Part shown: positions 1-12,334 of the stretch, in pieces | Layout: every line of letters begins with the position of its first letter | Numbering within the stretch: the first letter of the stretch is position 1 | Source of the DNA: Chionoecetes opilio | Lineage: Eukaryota > Arthropoda > Malacostraca > Decapoda > Majidae | DNA length: 64,000 nt | Direction: 5' to 3' | Assembly: GCA_016584305.1 (NCBI GenBank) | Contig: JACEEZ010018888.1 | Span: forward strand, 98,940 to 162,939 | The notes under the pieces: model-generated | What the model was told of the DNA's origin: nothing | Database searches by the model: none | The model's input: only the letters and a program-made list of their open reading frames with translations | Position numbers and translations under genes: made by a program

Positions 1-18
1 TTTCAATTGAATCCAAAG

Positions 19-518
<500 letters not shown>

Positions 519-610
519 CTTATACCTCAAACTCTTTGTCTTTTGAAAGGATTACCCTATATGTTTCCTTTGTCTTGTACTTTCCTAGTCGCCGCGTGAG
601 GATGAACATA

Positions 611-755
611 GGTAAAACAAGTATCGGTGCATAGGGGTCCGATGAATACTGTAAACATTCGGTCAAATGCTGATGATATGGGAGGGTTTTCGTTTTCTTC
701 GTTCCGTAGTGTCAGAATGTTTCACGCATATAATGCACCGATACTTGTTTTACCC
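611..755. repeat. Small inverted-repeat (MITE-like) unit
   Basis: A segment beginning GGTAAAACAAGTATCGGTGC near 611 recurs as its reverse complement ending near 755, giving arms of about 22 bases around a loop of roughly 100 bases. No target-site duplication is evident. It lies just left of the first TTAA-flanked transposon. It could be a short MITE or the ends of a degraded DNA transposon. Confidence 0.6.
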
Positions 756-1189
756 ATAGTACGTATTAGCTATTAAAGTAATAGTCCATACCATTTCATC
801 ATTCCTGATTTGATGTAGTTAGAGTATAGCCATTATCGAGTGTATCAACAATATGTTGTCACTTTTTGCATCCAGTCAGCCGTTTTTTAATAATCCGCAA
901 TAAAAATCTGTAAATTCCCCGAGCTTCGAAAACGCTGCTGGTAACTGGCAGACGACGGCACCACGGCTCGGTGACGTCAGCCCAGGCGCTTCCTCCCTCC
1001 CGCGCTCATAGAAATATACGTAAACCAAGCAATAAACATAGAACTTTTGAAAACAAAATTGAGACAACAAACAAGACGATGAATAAGATGATGATGATCC
1101 AGCAAGAAAGCTGTGCCTATCCAGGGAAGTTTGCACACGTATTAGACCAATAGGCGAGAAATGTGTAAAAAATGTTGGTGCGTCGCACG

Positions 1190-2050
1190 GACGTTGGTGC
1201 GTTGGGTGAAGGTAGGGAAACGGGGGTGGGTGTTGGTGGTTGGGGAAGGTGGTGGGTGTTAGTGGTGGGGGAAGTGGGTGGGTGTTGGTGATGGGGGAAG
1301 TGGGTGGGTGTTGGTGGTTGAGGAAGGGGGTGGGTATTCGGTGGTGGGGAAGGGGATGCGAGTTAGTGGTTGGGGAAGGGGATGGGTGTTGGTGGTTGGG
1401 GAAGGGGTGGGTGTTGGTGGTGGGGAAGAGGATGGGAGTTAGTGGTGGGGGAAGGGGTGGGTGTTGGTGGTAGGGGAAGGGGGTGGTGTTGGTGGTTGGG
1501 GAGGAGGGGTGTTGGTGGTTGGGGAAGGGGATGGGTGTTGGTGGTTGGGGAAGGGGATGGGAGTTAGTGGTGGGGGAAGGGGGTGAGTGTTGGTGGTGGG
1601 GGAAGTGGGTGGATGTTGGTGGTGGGGGATAGGGGGTGGGTGTTGGGGATGGGTGTTGGTGGCTGGGGAGTGGGTGGATGTTGGTGGCTGGGGAAGTGGG
1701 TGGATGTTGGTGGTGGGGGAGGGGGATGGGTGTTGGTGGCTGGGGAAGGGGTGGGTGTTGGTGTTTGGGGAAGGGGATGGGTGTTGGTGGTTGGGGAAGG
1801 GATGGGAGTTAGTGGTGGAGGAAGGGGGTGGGTGTTGGTGGTGGGGGAAGGGGTGGGTGTTGGTGGTGGGGGAAGGGATGGATGCTGGAGATGGGGGAAG
1901 GGGATGGGTGTTGGAACTGGATATGTGGGTGGGAACGGGGGAGGGTGTTGGGGGATGTGGGTTGGGGAAGGGGATGGGTGTTGGAAGTGGGGATGTGGGT
2001 GGGAACAGGGATGGGTGTTGTGGGATGTGGGTGGGTGTTGGAGATGAAGT
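1190..2050. repeat. G-rich minisatellite, ~27-bp units
   Basis: About thirty imperfect tandem units of the form GGGTGTTGGTGGTTGGGG followed by AAGGGGAT fill the centre of the TTAA element. Units vary by small indels, so long open frames occur on both strands. These give Gly/Trp-rich or Pro/His/Thr-rich products that are repeat artefacts. The strand asymmetry and G-runs suggest the plus strand could form G-quadruplexes. Confidence 0.95.
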
Positions 2051-2083
2051 AGAGTGAATAATAGCAGATTCTTGAAGGACTCC

Positions 2084-2203
<120 letters not shown>

Positions 2204-2404
2204 GGTGAACACCTTCAGTGACGTCATCAATAATATTCGCGTACCTGTTGGAGGGATGAAACATTTTTTCCCGTGCTTATTACAAAAGTCGTGTTTTTAC
2301 GGAAATAAGGCGTGGAAATGAATGATTTTTTGTGGATTAGGTGTTTTGAATGAGCATTCAACATATTTATGCAAACAAAAAATGGGTCTGGACGATTACT
2401 TTAA

Positions 2405-3671
2405 GTATGCCATCTTTTAGACAAATACAGTTATCACACCGTACTCCCGCCCATACTACTGTAATAAAAATGAACATTTATCTAGACTCAGGGAGAAAAA
2501 TATTCTGAAAAAAGGTACGAGGGAGTTCCAGTAAAGTTGAATCCTTACGAATAAGGATGGCCTACAAAAATGGACCGAAAATGGGAGAGAAATGGAACGA
2601 AAAATTGTGCATCATCAGTGAATCTTTCTGTTTAAATTCAGAGGTAAAGAAATTCATATTAATTGATATCATACGTAAGCCGAATACGCTTTGAACTTTA
2701 TAAAACACTTTACTGACACAGCGCCTTTTCAGGAAGTGGGCGGGCAAGCGTAGCCTACCTGCATTTGGAATGGTGTCCGACAACGTGAGGCATTTCTAAA
2801 GTGCATTAAGCCGCTTTTCTGAGCCATACGGTCTTTCACGAGGAGCCACGTTACTGTGCCTCTTCAGTACAATAAGGTGTTAAAGGATGTTGAGTACCAA
2901 GGGAGGTGGCACGGGTGGGGGTTAAGAGCTGGCATGGGGGACGGAGTGAACTTTGGAAGGACCAGGCAGGAGCCATGGTAGGGGGTAATGGAAAGTCCCA
3001 GCATTGAAGGGCAGCATTCTCTACATGAAACTAGCAATCAGATTTATGAATATTAGCTGCCAAATGTTCATTATGTTACTAAAAGAAATACCTCATGGTT
3101 CAAACATGAGGGTATAATGAGCCTTTCCTTCATCACGACCAGAGGAAACAATCTCAAGATACTTAAAAAAACGTACAGTAAAACGAGAGGAATATCTAAT
3201 TTTTAAAAAGTAATCATCAGTGCTGCATTAAAATTTGAACGAAAAAGGAATAAATGGGGCTTGGAATTGGCTGCACGTTATAAGTAACAAATCCGTAACT
3301 GTAGCCTATTCTGATGTCAAATTTGTCTGCATCAGCCTAGCTCACGTCCTCCGCAATTAAGGTTCTTTATTTGAATTAAGCCTTTAAGTCCATTAATTAT
3401 TCACGCATTTCTTGGAAGTAGAATAGTAAATAATTGAGAGCGGAGTGTGCGGCTGGAGAACACCGGGAGGGACAGGTTGAGGAGGCAAGGGATAGATTGG
3501 TGAAGGATAGATAGGAGGGATAGATGGGTGGACGAGAATAATATATCGACGTTTCGTCGGTATAGTTGCTTATTGTTTATCAGTACACATCTACCTAATA
3601 TATGCACATAACTAAAAAGAAGTAGATGGGACAAAATAATTATAATAATCATATAAGATAAATTGTGTATC
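2405..3671. other. No gene recognised
   Basis: Ordinary mid-AT sequence with only short unconvincing open frames. I see no transposon ends, conserved motif or splice-delimited exon I could defend. Confidence 0.6.
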
Positions 3672-3728
3672 AGTACCTGGTCAGAATCGAACCCGAATCT
3701 TAGAGTCTTAGCCACCTCGCTGTACGGT
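3672..3728 (-). repeat. tRNA-derived SINE head (fragment)
   Basis: Read on the minus strand it contains an A-box-like TGGCTAAGACT and a B-box GGTTCGATTC at tRNA-like spacing. These are the internal RNA polymerase III promoter elements. No acceptor stem or cloverleaf can be closed, so this is a SINE head and not a tRNA gene. It differs from the SINE family at 7.4, 28.9 and 31.3 kb. Confidence 0.55.
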
Positions 3729-3773
3729 GATTAAAAAGGAAAGACACGATCACCCTACATATCCTTCCTTCAA

Positions 3774-3900
3774 CCACAGCTCGACAGGGGCGGCCATTGA
3801 CTTTAATTCTATCGCGGCCAGGACACGTCAACAAATATATTTGTTGAAGTGTCATGGCCGCGATAGATTAAAGTCAATGGCCGCCCCTTTCGAGCTGTGG
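3774..3900. repeat. Near-perfect 127-bp palindrome (hairpin MITE candidate)
   Basis: CCACAGCTCGA at 3774 is mirrored by TCGAGCTGTGG ending at 3900. The arms pair for about 58 bases with few mismatches around the self-complementary centre AAATATATTT. The right arm abuts a LINE 3' tail. Such tight hairpins can be MITEs or solo inverted repeats. No target duplication is clear. Confidence 0.85.
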
Positions 3901-3991
3901 TTACATAAGAACATAAGAAAATAAGGAAGCTACAAGAGGCCGTGAGACCTACACGAGGTAGTTCCTGTTACTTAACTCTACCTACTCCACC
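3901..3991 (-). mobile_element. CR1/Jockey-type LINE, 3'-end fragment
   Basis: The sequence ACATAAGAACATAAGAAAAT, followed by the conserved AGGAAGCTACAAGAGGCCGT block, is the reverse complement of the 3' end of the LINE at 12.34-13.7 kb, including its A/T-rich tail. It is cut off at the N at 3992. Confidence 0.85.
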
Positions 3992-3992
3992 N
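3992..3992. other. Ambiguous base (N): assembly joint
   Basis: The only N in the window. To its left lies clean LINE sequence. To its right the sequence turns abruptly into T- and A-run-rich text that does not continue the LINE. This suggests a join or an unpolished contig end. Confidence 0.9.
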
Positions 3993-5567
3993 TTTTTTTT
4001 AATAAAGTTTAACTTTTTTGAATCAAAATTTTTAACCCTTTTTAAAATCCTTTAGGGAAATTTTTTTAGAAAAAACCATTTAAACCCAAATTTTAAAATT
4101 TTTTCCACAATCTTTTTTTGTTCAAAAAAAATTTCCCCTAAAAAAAAAAAAAAGGGCGTTCCTTATAGCCATCTGATGAGGGGATCTTTTCCCCCCTCTC
4201 AAAATCAAGCTAGGAGCCGTAGAGTGCCTAAAAAAATTTTGTGCTTTATCCAGCATGTCCCCATCATTTCACTAACTGCCGGATATTGGGTAGTATTTAT
4301 TTTTTTAATCACAATAATACATTTTGACGAATTACAGGGCCCCTGAAAACAAATCTCCCCTTTAACCAGGCAGCCCCTGCTGTCCCGGGCGGGGCCGCTC
4401 CATGCCCCTGCCAAGCGTTGTAAATTTCTAGTTTATTTTTCTACATATACCTCGCTCCACTTTTTTAAAACATATAGAATGACAAGTAATTTTTTTACCT
4501 AAAAAACTGAAAAATTAACTACTCTTATAAAATCTATTATGTTACCATTTATTTACTGGTATTAACACTGATATGTTCGCATCGTCCGTTTTTCGTACGC
4601 TGAGCATTCGTAAGTCGGAGGCTTTCTGTAAAATGTAATAGGGTGCAAATTCATATATCTCCTATCATCGATTTCTCATATAACATATGCTCATATAACT
4701 CGAGAATCCTGAATAATAGTATGTAATGGAGTAACTTTCCGCTGCCCGCACAGTCAAATCAACACTGATTCTATCCTAAATAAACACAATTTAAAGAGAA
4801 CGTATGTATATCAATACAAAAGTACACAATGAAAAAAATAGTAAAATACACATTTGAGGAAAAGCATAGCGAGAAGTAATAATGGTGAAGATGAGCCAGC
4901 AGCCATCAGCGACAGCAGTGGCTAATCTCCCAATCCCATGAGCCTGGGAAATCTTTCCCCTGGTCCCCCCCAGCTTTCCACTATGCAGACCAAAGTAGAC
5001 GCCTAAGGACAAAGATCAGTTGGGTAGCAAAATACCAATATAAAAAAAAATTTTTGTATGTAATGGGGCTAAAATCCAATGCCCACCCAAATTTAAAAAA
5101 AAAAACTTAAAATTAACAAATAAAAAGTATATATGTATATTGGTATAGAAGTCACATATGAATGAACATATAAGAAAAAATATATACACAGTTGAGAGAA
5201 GGGATGTAAAATGGTATGTAATGGAGTCGCCTTTTGCCCACCTGCACAATCAAACCAGCAAAGAATTGAACTTTATTAAACACAGTTCAAAGAGAATGTA
5301 TATTGTTACATAAACACCAAATGAATGAACAAACATAAAGCTTATTTCGTATATAACATCATTAGGCACAACCGCATAGAATGGTTCATGGAGGTCTTGC
5401 CCTTCCCTCAATCATAACTGTGCACTGGCAGTGCACAGCTGTGTACATAGGCCTCCCCATTATTCAACACGCATTAATCGTGCAATATGAGGAAATCTAT
5501 TGTCATAGGTATTACAAGTTACTTCAAATTTGTGTAATGTGAACACGTGTAAAACAAGAACAGACTA
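3993..5567. other. No gene; low-complexity sequence with a ~490-bp direct repeat
   Basis: Rich in homopolymer runs, especially 3993-4160. A segment around 4720-4805 (GTAATGGAGT, then the TAAAGAGAA block) recurs at about 5210-5300 in the same orientation, with a third partial start near 5057. This indicates an imperfect local tandem duplication. Phrases such as CGTACGCTGAGCATTCGTAA near 4600 resemble the interior of the Tigger-like family at 25.4 kb, so some of this is probably decayed transposon. Confidence 0.5.
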
Positions 5568-6299
5568 CAGGGGGGTTTTCCCGAAAATAAGCATTGGTTC
5601 CACCTGGCTACTCGAATGGAAATCCGTTAAACAAACACAAACAATGGTAAAATATATTTTTGGTTCCGGACCCCATCAATTAAAAAAGAACCAAAAAAAA
5701 AACCCCATGTTTTAAAGTAAAAAAAAACCAAGCCAAAACCAAAAAACACAGTTCTTATTACCCACCGTACTACCTATTTGTAGAAAAAGCATTCTGAAAA
5801 AAAGAAAAAAAACCACAAAATACATATGCATATTAAAAAAACATAAAACATGCAAAACATCACAAGTGGAAATTTGTGGGGGGAGACAGGAAGCGGCACG
5901 TAGCCAGCTGAAGTCCCTGTTTCCTCTCTCCAAGGTCGAGAAAAAACAGGGTGCTGCTTTTGCGGGGTGACGGGGTTTAAAGGGTTCTTCCTCCCCCTTT
6001 GTCACGGGGGGAAAGCCCCCTTTCCCAAAACACTTCACCTTCCAAAATCGACCAAACGCCCCCAAATTTTATTTTTTGACGTATCGTGAAATTTGGCCCG
6101 ATAAGCGCCCCGATAGCCTCACAACAATGTCCGCTGCCTGTACGTATGGTCATGACGGTGTAAGAGGGCCATGGATCATGATCTGAAAGACTAGTCACGA
6201 AGGGAAAAAATCAAGGGCTTTTGTGTCATGATAGAGCTACGATAACCACAACTGTCCCCTGGGGTGCCATAAACGTATCACGTAGCTTTAAGAGCCTCA

Positions 6300-6760
6300 C
6301 ACGTGGTGGGTTTTTGCCAGTGATGGAAAAGGAAGGCGGGGGAGAAAAAAAGGTGGGAAAAACAGGCGGGGGTACGTGTTGGGTGGAGAAGGGGGGAAAA
6401 AACGGGGGGGGGGTTGAAAAAAGAAAGGGGGTTTTTTTGGGGGGAAAAAACGGGGGGGGGGGGGGTTGGGATTGGAAAGGCTTTTTGGTTTTGGGGTGGG
6501 GAGGAGGGTTAAAAGGGGGTGGGTGGCATCTCCCGGGGGGTTTGGGAGTAGGGGGTAGGAATTAGGGGGGGGGTCGTGTCACCATGGGGTGGGGGGAGTA
6601 GGGGGTAAAATTGGGGGGAGGGGGGGGTTCCCACGGGGTGAGGGAGTAGGGGGATGGAGTCGAGGGTGGGTGGGGGGAATGAAAAGGGGGGAAAAGGGCG
6701 GGGGGGGGAAAAAAAAGGGGGGGAAGGTGGGGATGAAATCGCGCGCAACGGTTTCTTATC
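6300..6760. repeat. G-homopolymer-rich low-complexity tract
   Basis: Runs of G (up to 12) and A alternate, giving spurious Gly/Lys or Pro/Phe-rich frames on both strands. The shared blocks on either side match the cleaner 25.4-kb copy, so this tract may be sequencing error as much as biology. Confidence 0.75.
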
Positions 6761-7366
6761 GTCACATGACTACACAATCACGATAGTGTCACAAAGCTGC
6801 TACATAAAAACGATAGCATCACGTAGACTTACGATGCGTGGGTTGGAAAAAAAAATGGGGAAGGGGCTTCCCAATTTTTGTGAAAAGCAAAATTTTCTAC
6901 CCTCGGCAAGCGCGTCACAATCGTCCGATCCCCAAACCGGGACCATGCGCGCGTCATTGCTTGTTGGCGCATTCGTGGTTCCATTATGGAATGGGGGGAA
7001 GGGCTTTCAAAAGGAAAGTCCTCGGTGGCCGGGGATACAATAGACTGAAGGGGTAGGTAAGGGCAAGTGGGGGGCACAGACCCCCCCCCCGGGGCCCACA
7101 ACATCCCTTGCATTGAATTATCGTATATTGTCCAGGGATGTGAATTTTTGTAGGCCACATTGTCGTACCGAGCCACCAGAATTATCATATTTTCAGATTG
7201 ATTATCGTATAACCTTAGGTAAAATCATATACACTACCCTCCCGAGTTTCACGCTATGCGAGTTTCGCGATCCTTGAGTTTCGCGCTGGGTCCTAAATTC
7301 TTATCATCCCGACTTTCGCGCATTATATCCCCGAGTTTTGCGTTTTTTTTTTTTTTTTTTTTTTTT

Positions 7367-7793
7367 TTTTTGTGTGTGCCTACAGCGCCGTTAGGCAGTG
7401 ACCTACAGGAGTGGGATGGTAAGCCCTGGAGGTTAACTTGAGGGCTGTGATGGTTGGCCCTTGCCCGTGGTGGCGCAGACAGAATTTCTATAGTGACGCC
7501 TGTGATTAGAGGCTCATGCCGCCCCCTGTGTCCTCCGATGCACTCGCAATCGAAGGTAGAGTTAATGGGCAGTGTGTGGGTGTTCTTAGGCCACTCAACG
7601 GTGCAGAGAAAGATTTGAAGTGGATTTTACAGCCCTCATCAAGGATCGAACTCGGATCACCGAGAACGCCACTCGGAGACTTCTTCTTCTTCTTGTGACC
7701 CTTTCTGCTTAGTATCACCTTGTAGGTCGTCTGTCAAGCTCGTGCTCGAGCTTGACATATATCTTGACGCTAACCACTCTGCTACCGCCTCCC
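7367..7793 (-). mobile_element. tRNA-derived SINE, full-length but interrupted
   Basis: On the minus strand it starts GGGAGGCGGTAGCAGAGTGG at 7793 (A box) with the B-box-containing tRNA-like part near 7640-7680. It runs through a conserved body (TTCGATTGCGAGTGCA, CACAGCCCTCAAGTTAACCT) to CAGCGCCGTTAGGCAG near 7390. The same family occurs at 28858-29386, 31286-31500 and 8404-8480. The tRNA head is split at about 7683-7764 by unrelated sequence holding a small palindrome (GTCAAGCTCG...CGAGCTTGAC). Confidence 0.8.
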
Positions 7794-8403
7794 ATAAGAG
7801 ACGTACGGGACACATCTTCCTTCCTTCCTGCTTAGTATAGTATTATAATAGGCTTAGTATAGCTTGTAGTTTTGCTTTGTTTTTTTCCATTTGTTTGTGT
7901 TTTTCTCTACAGGAGCAGCCGATGTCGCATAAGATAAGTAACACCTCGAAATAAGTAGCACCTTACCGTACACCCCCGCCGTTCCTTACTATTTACCACA
8001 AAATACTCCTTTATAAGTGATTAACCATGACGTGTGTGGTACTGTGGTTTCTGGAGGTACTGGAGGAGACAGGAGAGAAGAGAGGAAGGCAGTGACAGTT
8101 GTGACAGTGTTATTGCCGTATAACACTGTCTGACAACCATCAGCTGACAAGATATGTGTCAAGCTCACTCACTCAGACCAAAACAGCATCCGCTGGGTGA
8201 CTCCCAACTCGAGGTCAATCTCAAGCTCCTCTCCTCCCTCCTCTTCTCTACGTAGTGTTGGCCGAAGCCACCACCCCGGGAGTCGGGTCACAAACCCTAG
8301 GCTAACACCCAGTACCCATTCACTGCTGGGTGGACAAGGGCTTGGGGCATTTTCAGGATATTTTTTGGAGGAAAAAGTGAGTCTTATAAGCTGTAAAATA
8401 CGG

Positions 8404-8480
8404 TAGGTACACAGCCCTCAAGTTAACCTCCAGGGCCTACCATCCCACCCCTGGAGGTCACTGCCTAACGGCGCTGTAGA
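8404..8480 (+). mobile_element. SINE 3'-half fragment
   Basis: Matches the reverse complement of 7385-7435 (ACAGCCCTCAAGTTAACCTC through GGCGCTGTAG), followed by a CA tract. With the 7.4-kb copy it forms an inverted pair about 1 kb apart. Confidence 0.8.
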
Positions 8481-8699
8481 CACACACACACACACCAAAA
8501 AAAAAAAATGACTTTATAATTTTAGTAAATAACTTTTAATTTACTTTAGTAAATAACTTGGTAATTTTACTCACCCCAGTTTGAATGTCGTAGCATTGGA
8601 TTTTCGATCTCGTATATTGAAAATAGACCCTAACTTACACATCTCGTATCATCGGATTCTCGTATATCGAATGCTCGTATAACGGGACCTCCCTGTATA

Positions 8700-10057
8700 C
8701 ATATACTATGTGCACGTTTATGTATGCTAATGAATAGGAGTAACATTTGGATGGTCAGATGCAAATAAAGAAGTGAGTTGCTACTTAAGGCAATGTAGTA
8801 TCATTGATATTTTGCGATGGAAAAAGCAGTTGTTAGAATGTAAAGTTTTAATCTTACTTATCTTTTAAGGAAACTAATGTACTAGTAAGCTTAAGACAAT
8901 GTTATTGTGTTGGTTTTTTTATTTTTTATGTATCAGTTACCTGTAAGTCAGAATTCATGTGATGGGAATGAAGAGGTAGGTCTCACACCATGTTTCCCAC
9001 ACACAGACAGCGCAGCTGGTAAAGCCATCAAAGAGATATATTAAGAAAGTATTGGTAAGAAGGCGACAGTCTGTCTAGCCCATCTTTAGTCATAGTTCAG
9101 CCAAGCATGCCCACTTACACACGCATATCTACACACACCCACACGCTCTAGTTGGGTTGTAGCTGCCTCTGGGGCTTGTGAGGTGTGGCAACAGGATGTT
9201 TGCGACAGTCTGACTGTCTGCCTACCCAGGGACACCTTAGAGGACAACATTGGTACCATTTTTTTTAAGATCACCCAATATATCTCATAATCCTGCAAAT
9301 TTGAAAATATCCATGAGGTTAATTTATGCTATATAAAATACCATATCAGAGAGGTAAAATCAAACCAAAAAGTAGGCTATTAAGTGTTCAGAAAGTTTTG
9401 CCATTCAAGACTGTATGATCCGTACAATTTAAAATTCTTAAAATGCTGTTAAATAGCGTTGCGAATGTCAAGGTTGTCTGCCATTTGCCTCATCATTAAG
9501 TCAATTTGTTGGGCTTTTTATTGATTTTTTCTTTGTTAGCTCTTGTGTAGATGATGAGACAAAACAAGCACATGAATCGTATATTCTGTATTTCAAAGAT
9601 TTTCTTGCTTGTAATTTCCAATGTTCTTTTTGGAGACCAGATTGTTTTATATAGTATATCACATATAATCCTTTAACTTTTTATGATATTTCCATGCTAG
9701 CCATCTGATATTCCCTATAAGAAAAGTTTTATTGTTGTACTGCACAGCTGCTTTGTAATCCACCAGCACATGCACTAGTACATGCATACACATGGTTGCA
9801 TGAGCATCTATTCTATAACAGTACAAAAGTTAAAATACCATACTGGCCTGAGAGGGTACCGAAAGGCACTCTGTAGCATACTAGTACATTTGCCTTGAAA
9901 CTATTAATAAAATAATACATATAGTACACATGCTTGAAAAAAATGTGATGGAAACTAAATGAGCTTCATTAATGCAGGCTATATATTGATTTTTCCTCAT
10001 ATTGATATTTCTAGCAAATTGCTATCTCCTAAAAGCAGTTTTATGAAAAGCACGGTA
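8700..10057. other. No gene recognised
   Basis: Moderately AT-rich unique-looking sequence. Open frames are short and show no family signature. It could be intronic or intergenic. Confidence 0.55.
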
Positions 10058-11339
10058 GGGGAGAGCGGTGATGTTTCGGCCACTTTTTTTTCGGCCACGA
10101 TGAAAAAAAAGTTTAGGAAGCAGTGTAATTTTGTTTATCTCAAAATGCTCCCTCATCATTTGTCTCTTTAGCCTGGTGATATCAGACCCATAGCTGTTTT
10201 CGATTTTAACCAGTGAATGACGAAACACAAGTTTCTAAATTGTCCGAACCAACCTGACTCGTGGTGATGGTCCGGCCAGATGGGTGGGATGGTACAGATT
10301 CATGTATTACTCGGCAAAATCTTAAGATAATGTGAGCTGGATTGCCTAATAAACAAGAAATTATCAGTTCAAAACATTTTTATTATACTCACGTACAAAA
10401 AAATAGCCTGTATATTTTGTAAAAAAAATAAAATATATATATAATTAGACCAAATTTATCCAGAATTATGGACAATTGGTTTCCTCTATCTCCTTCAAAC
10501 AACACACAAATAGTCGTGAAGTGTGCTTCTTGGAACCCCGTATTTTTCAGCAGCTTTCCTCATAGAGCTTCCACTTTCCTTTACTTCAGTAAAAGCAGAC
10601 TGCAGAGCAGCTTCATCTCTCTCCCTGTTCGTTTTCTTCTTATATTTCCTCCCCATGATGGCTGGTGGGTGTCTGAAACAAAGAAAACAAGTTGTTTTAA
10701 ATGTAGAAGCATTAATATTTTATACTCAAATTAGAAATGAACATGATATTATTAATAATATTTAATATCTAAAGACAATATTATATACTGTACTACAAAA
10801 CACATTTAAACATAAAAACGATAAATATGTACTCCCAGGTTAATAATAACCATTCTGTTTCACTTAAGTGTTCATAACGTACATGCTTCAAAGAATAATT
10901 TCATAATGTAATTGCCTAGTGATGGTTCGGGCAATGACGAACCATCCCCCTCATCAAATGTTTGAATCATCCCAACACTATAAAACATATAGATAGCTAC
11001 ACTCGACTTCCAAACACGAGAGGTAAGCATTCGTATTTTACGGTAATATCTTCGTTAGGCATCACTGTTTCACCATAATAATACACAATCTGATACTTGT
11101 CATATTCATGGAGGTATAGCTTATGACACACATGCAAAATATAAAATAGAAGGTGCAAAAAAACATAAAAACTTACCTGCATCAAAAAGTATGGCGCCGG
11201 CGGCTTCGTTGTCCCGCGTGGTCCTGGTAAACAAAGTCTCGCATTTTCACGCCAGATCTCACGGCGCTAGGTCCCATACTTTTTCCAGGAAATGCAATGT
11301 CCGGACCATCCAACCGTCCGAATTATCACCGCTCTCCCC
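10058..11339 (-). mobile_element. pogo-like TIR transposon, non-autonomous
   Basis: Ends GGGGAGAGCGGTGAT (10058) and ATCACCGCTCTCCCC (11339) are inverted copies, each flanked by TA. The inverted match runs on inward as GTTTCGG against CCGAATT. Inside, on the minus strand, lies a short frame with a psq/CENP-B-type helix-turn-helix (10495-10656), the DNA-binding start of pogo/Tigger transposases. The DDE catalytic domain is absent, so the 1.28-kb copy is a deletion derivative. The outer flanks (CGG versus CAG) also look similar, so the exact end could lie 2-3 bases further out. Confidence 0.75.
10495..10656 (-). pseudogene. Transposase N-terminal HTH (psq/CENP-B type), 53 codons
   Basis: Minus-strand frame from ATG at 10656 to TGA at 10495, too short for most gene finders. 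The basic start (MGRKYKKKTNRER) is followed by a helix-turn-helix ending in RKAAEKYGVPRSTLHDYL. This is the canonical recognition-helix pattern of the pipsqueak-like domain in pogo/Tigger/jerky transposases. It binds the transposon ends in the family. No second HTH or DDE domain follows. It is either exon 1 of a spliced gene whose other exons were deleted, or a truncated relic. Confidence 0.75.
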
Positions 11340-12334
11340 TACTGTATGGCGTTTGTGATCATTATTGAAATGTATATTTAAGTCTGTGTCTTTATTACAG
11401 CCTGTTGAGCAGTATTCTTCATCGTAAAGCAAACTGAACTTAAAGGATTAGACACAACTAGGATTATATATCTTTATGAATAACCATATCATGCATATTT
11501 TATTGAAGACAACAAATTAGTCACATGTGTCAAGTGGGTAAGTTTTTTATTTCCAACATTAGGGAGTTTGTGGTTCTGAGGAAGGCAGCCCAAAGCAGGC
11601 AAACTACATGGCGTTTTGTGGGAGATCAATAAGTTTGCTGTCAAGGATATAACAGTGCAGCAAACAGTACTACATAATTTACTAAACTAATTTGTCAGAG
11701 CTGTACTTTTTGGATAAAGTTAATATTTTCTCCATAACTATGACATTGATTTATACGAGGTGATTCAAATATATTTTACTGTCAGACATCAATTTTCTTG
11801 AAATGGTTGGTCATATTAGATTTGGTAAAAATTTAGTTTATGACTGTTGCAAGATTTTCAGACAAGTTAGATTTTTTTCGCTTTATATGTGATGCTTTCC
11901 CTAATAGAGATAATTTTTTCCTGTGCAAACCTCAAAAAAGTTTTTTTTGCAATTCTAAAAAGGGATGACAAATTTCTAATAAAGTTTTTAGACTTTTTGA
12001 TGGGAAAAAAACACTCCATTTGTAAAAGCATCAAATAATAACCTAATCAAGCCATTAAACTAACCTAATCTAACCTAACCCTCAAAATAACCTAGCCTAT
12101 GAATTTTTTTTTGTTTGCACAACATTTCATTGTTACTTTCACACTCGTTCTGACCTATAGAAACAGTAGCAAGGTAAAAAATACTTGAATCCAGACACAG
12201 TCATGTTCTAAATGTTAGCCTTAGATTCAAGTAATTATCAAACATTTACTCCCACATTTATACATATATACACATCAACAATTCAACATTATAATACATA
12301 AGTGCAACGCAAATAGCAAGGCAACCAATTTGTG
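11340..12334. other. No gene; short TTAGG-like stretch
   Basis: AT-rich sequence. At about 12047-12085 a handful of CTAACCTAACC units (TTAGG on the other strand) occurs, seen again within several elements of this window. Nothing coding is recognised. Confidence 0.55.

Larger units (their letters stand above)
5568..8695. mobile_element. Tigger/pogo-like TIR element, heavily interrupted copy
   Basis: The left end (TA then CAGGGGGGTTTTCCCG, 5566 onwards) and the right end (GCTCGTATAACGGGACCTCCCTG then TA, ending 8695) match the two ends of the 1,040-bp element at 25408-26447. Internal blocks are also shared, for example the phrase around GTAGGCCACATTGTCGTAC at about 7145 and again at 26165. This copy is three times longer because SINE sequence (7367-7793, 8404-8480), a T-run and G-rich low-complexity sequence interrupt it. 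TA flanks fit the Tc1/mariner/pogo superfamily. No transposase frame is recognisable. Confidence 0.6.

Noticed and set aside
1190..2050. CRISPR-like array
   Set aside because: No constant repeat with unique spacers; eukaryotic minisatellite with drifting units.
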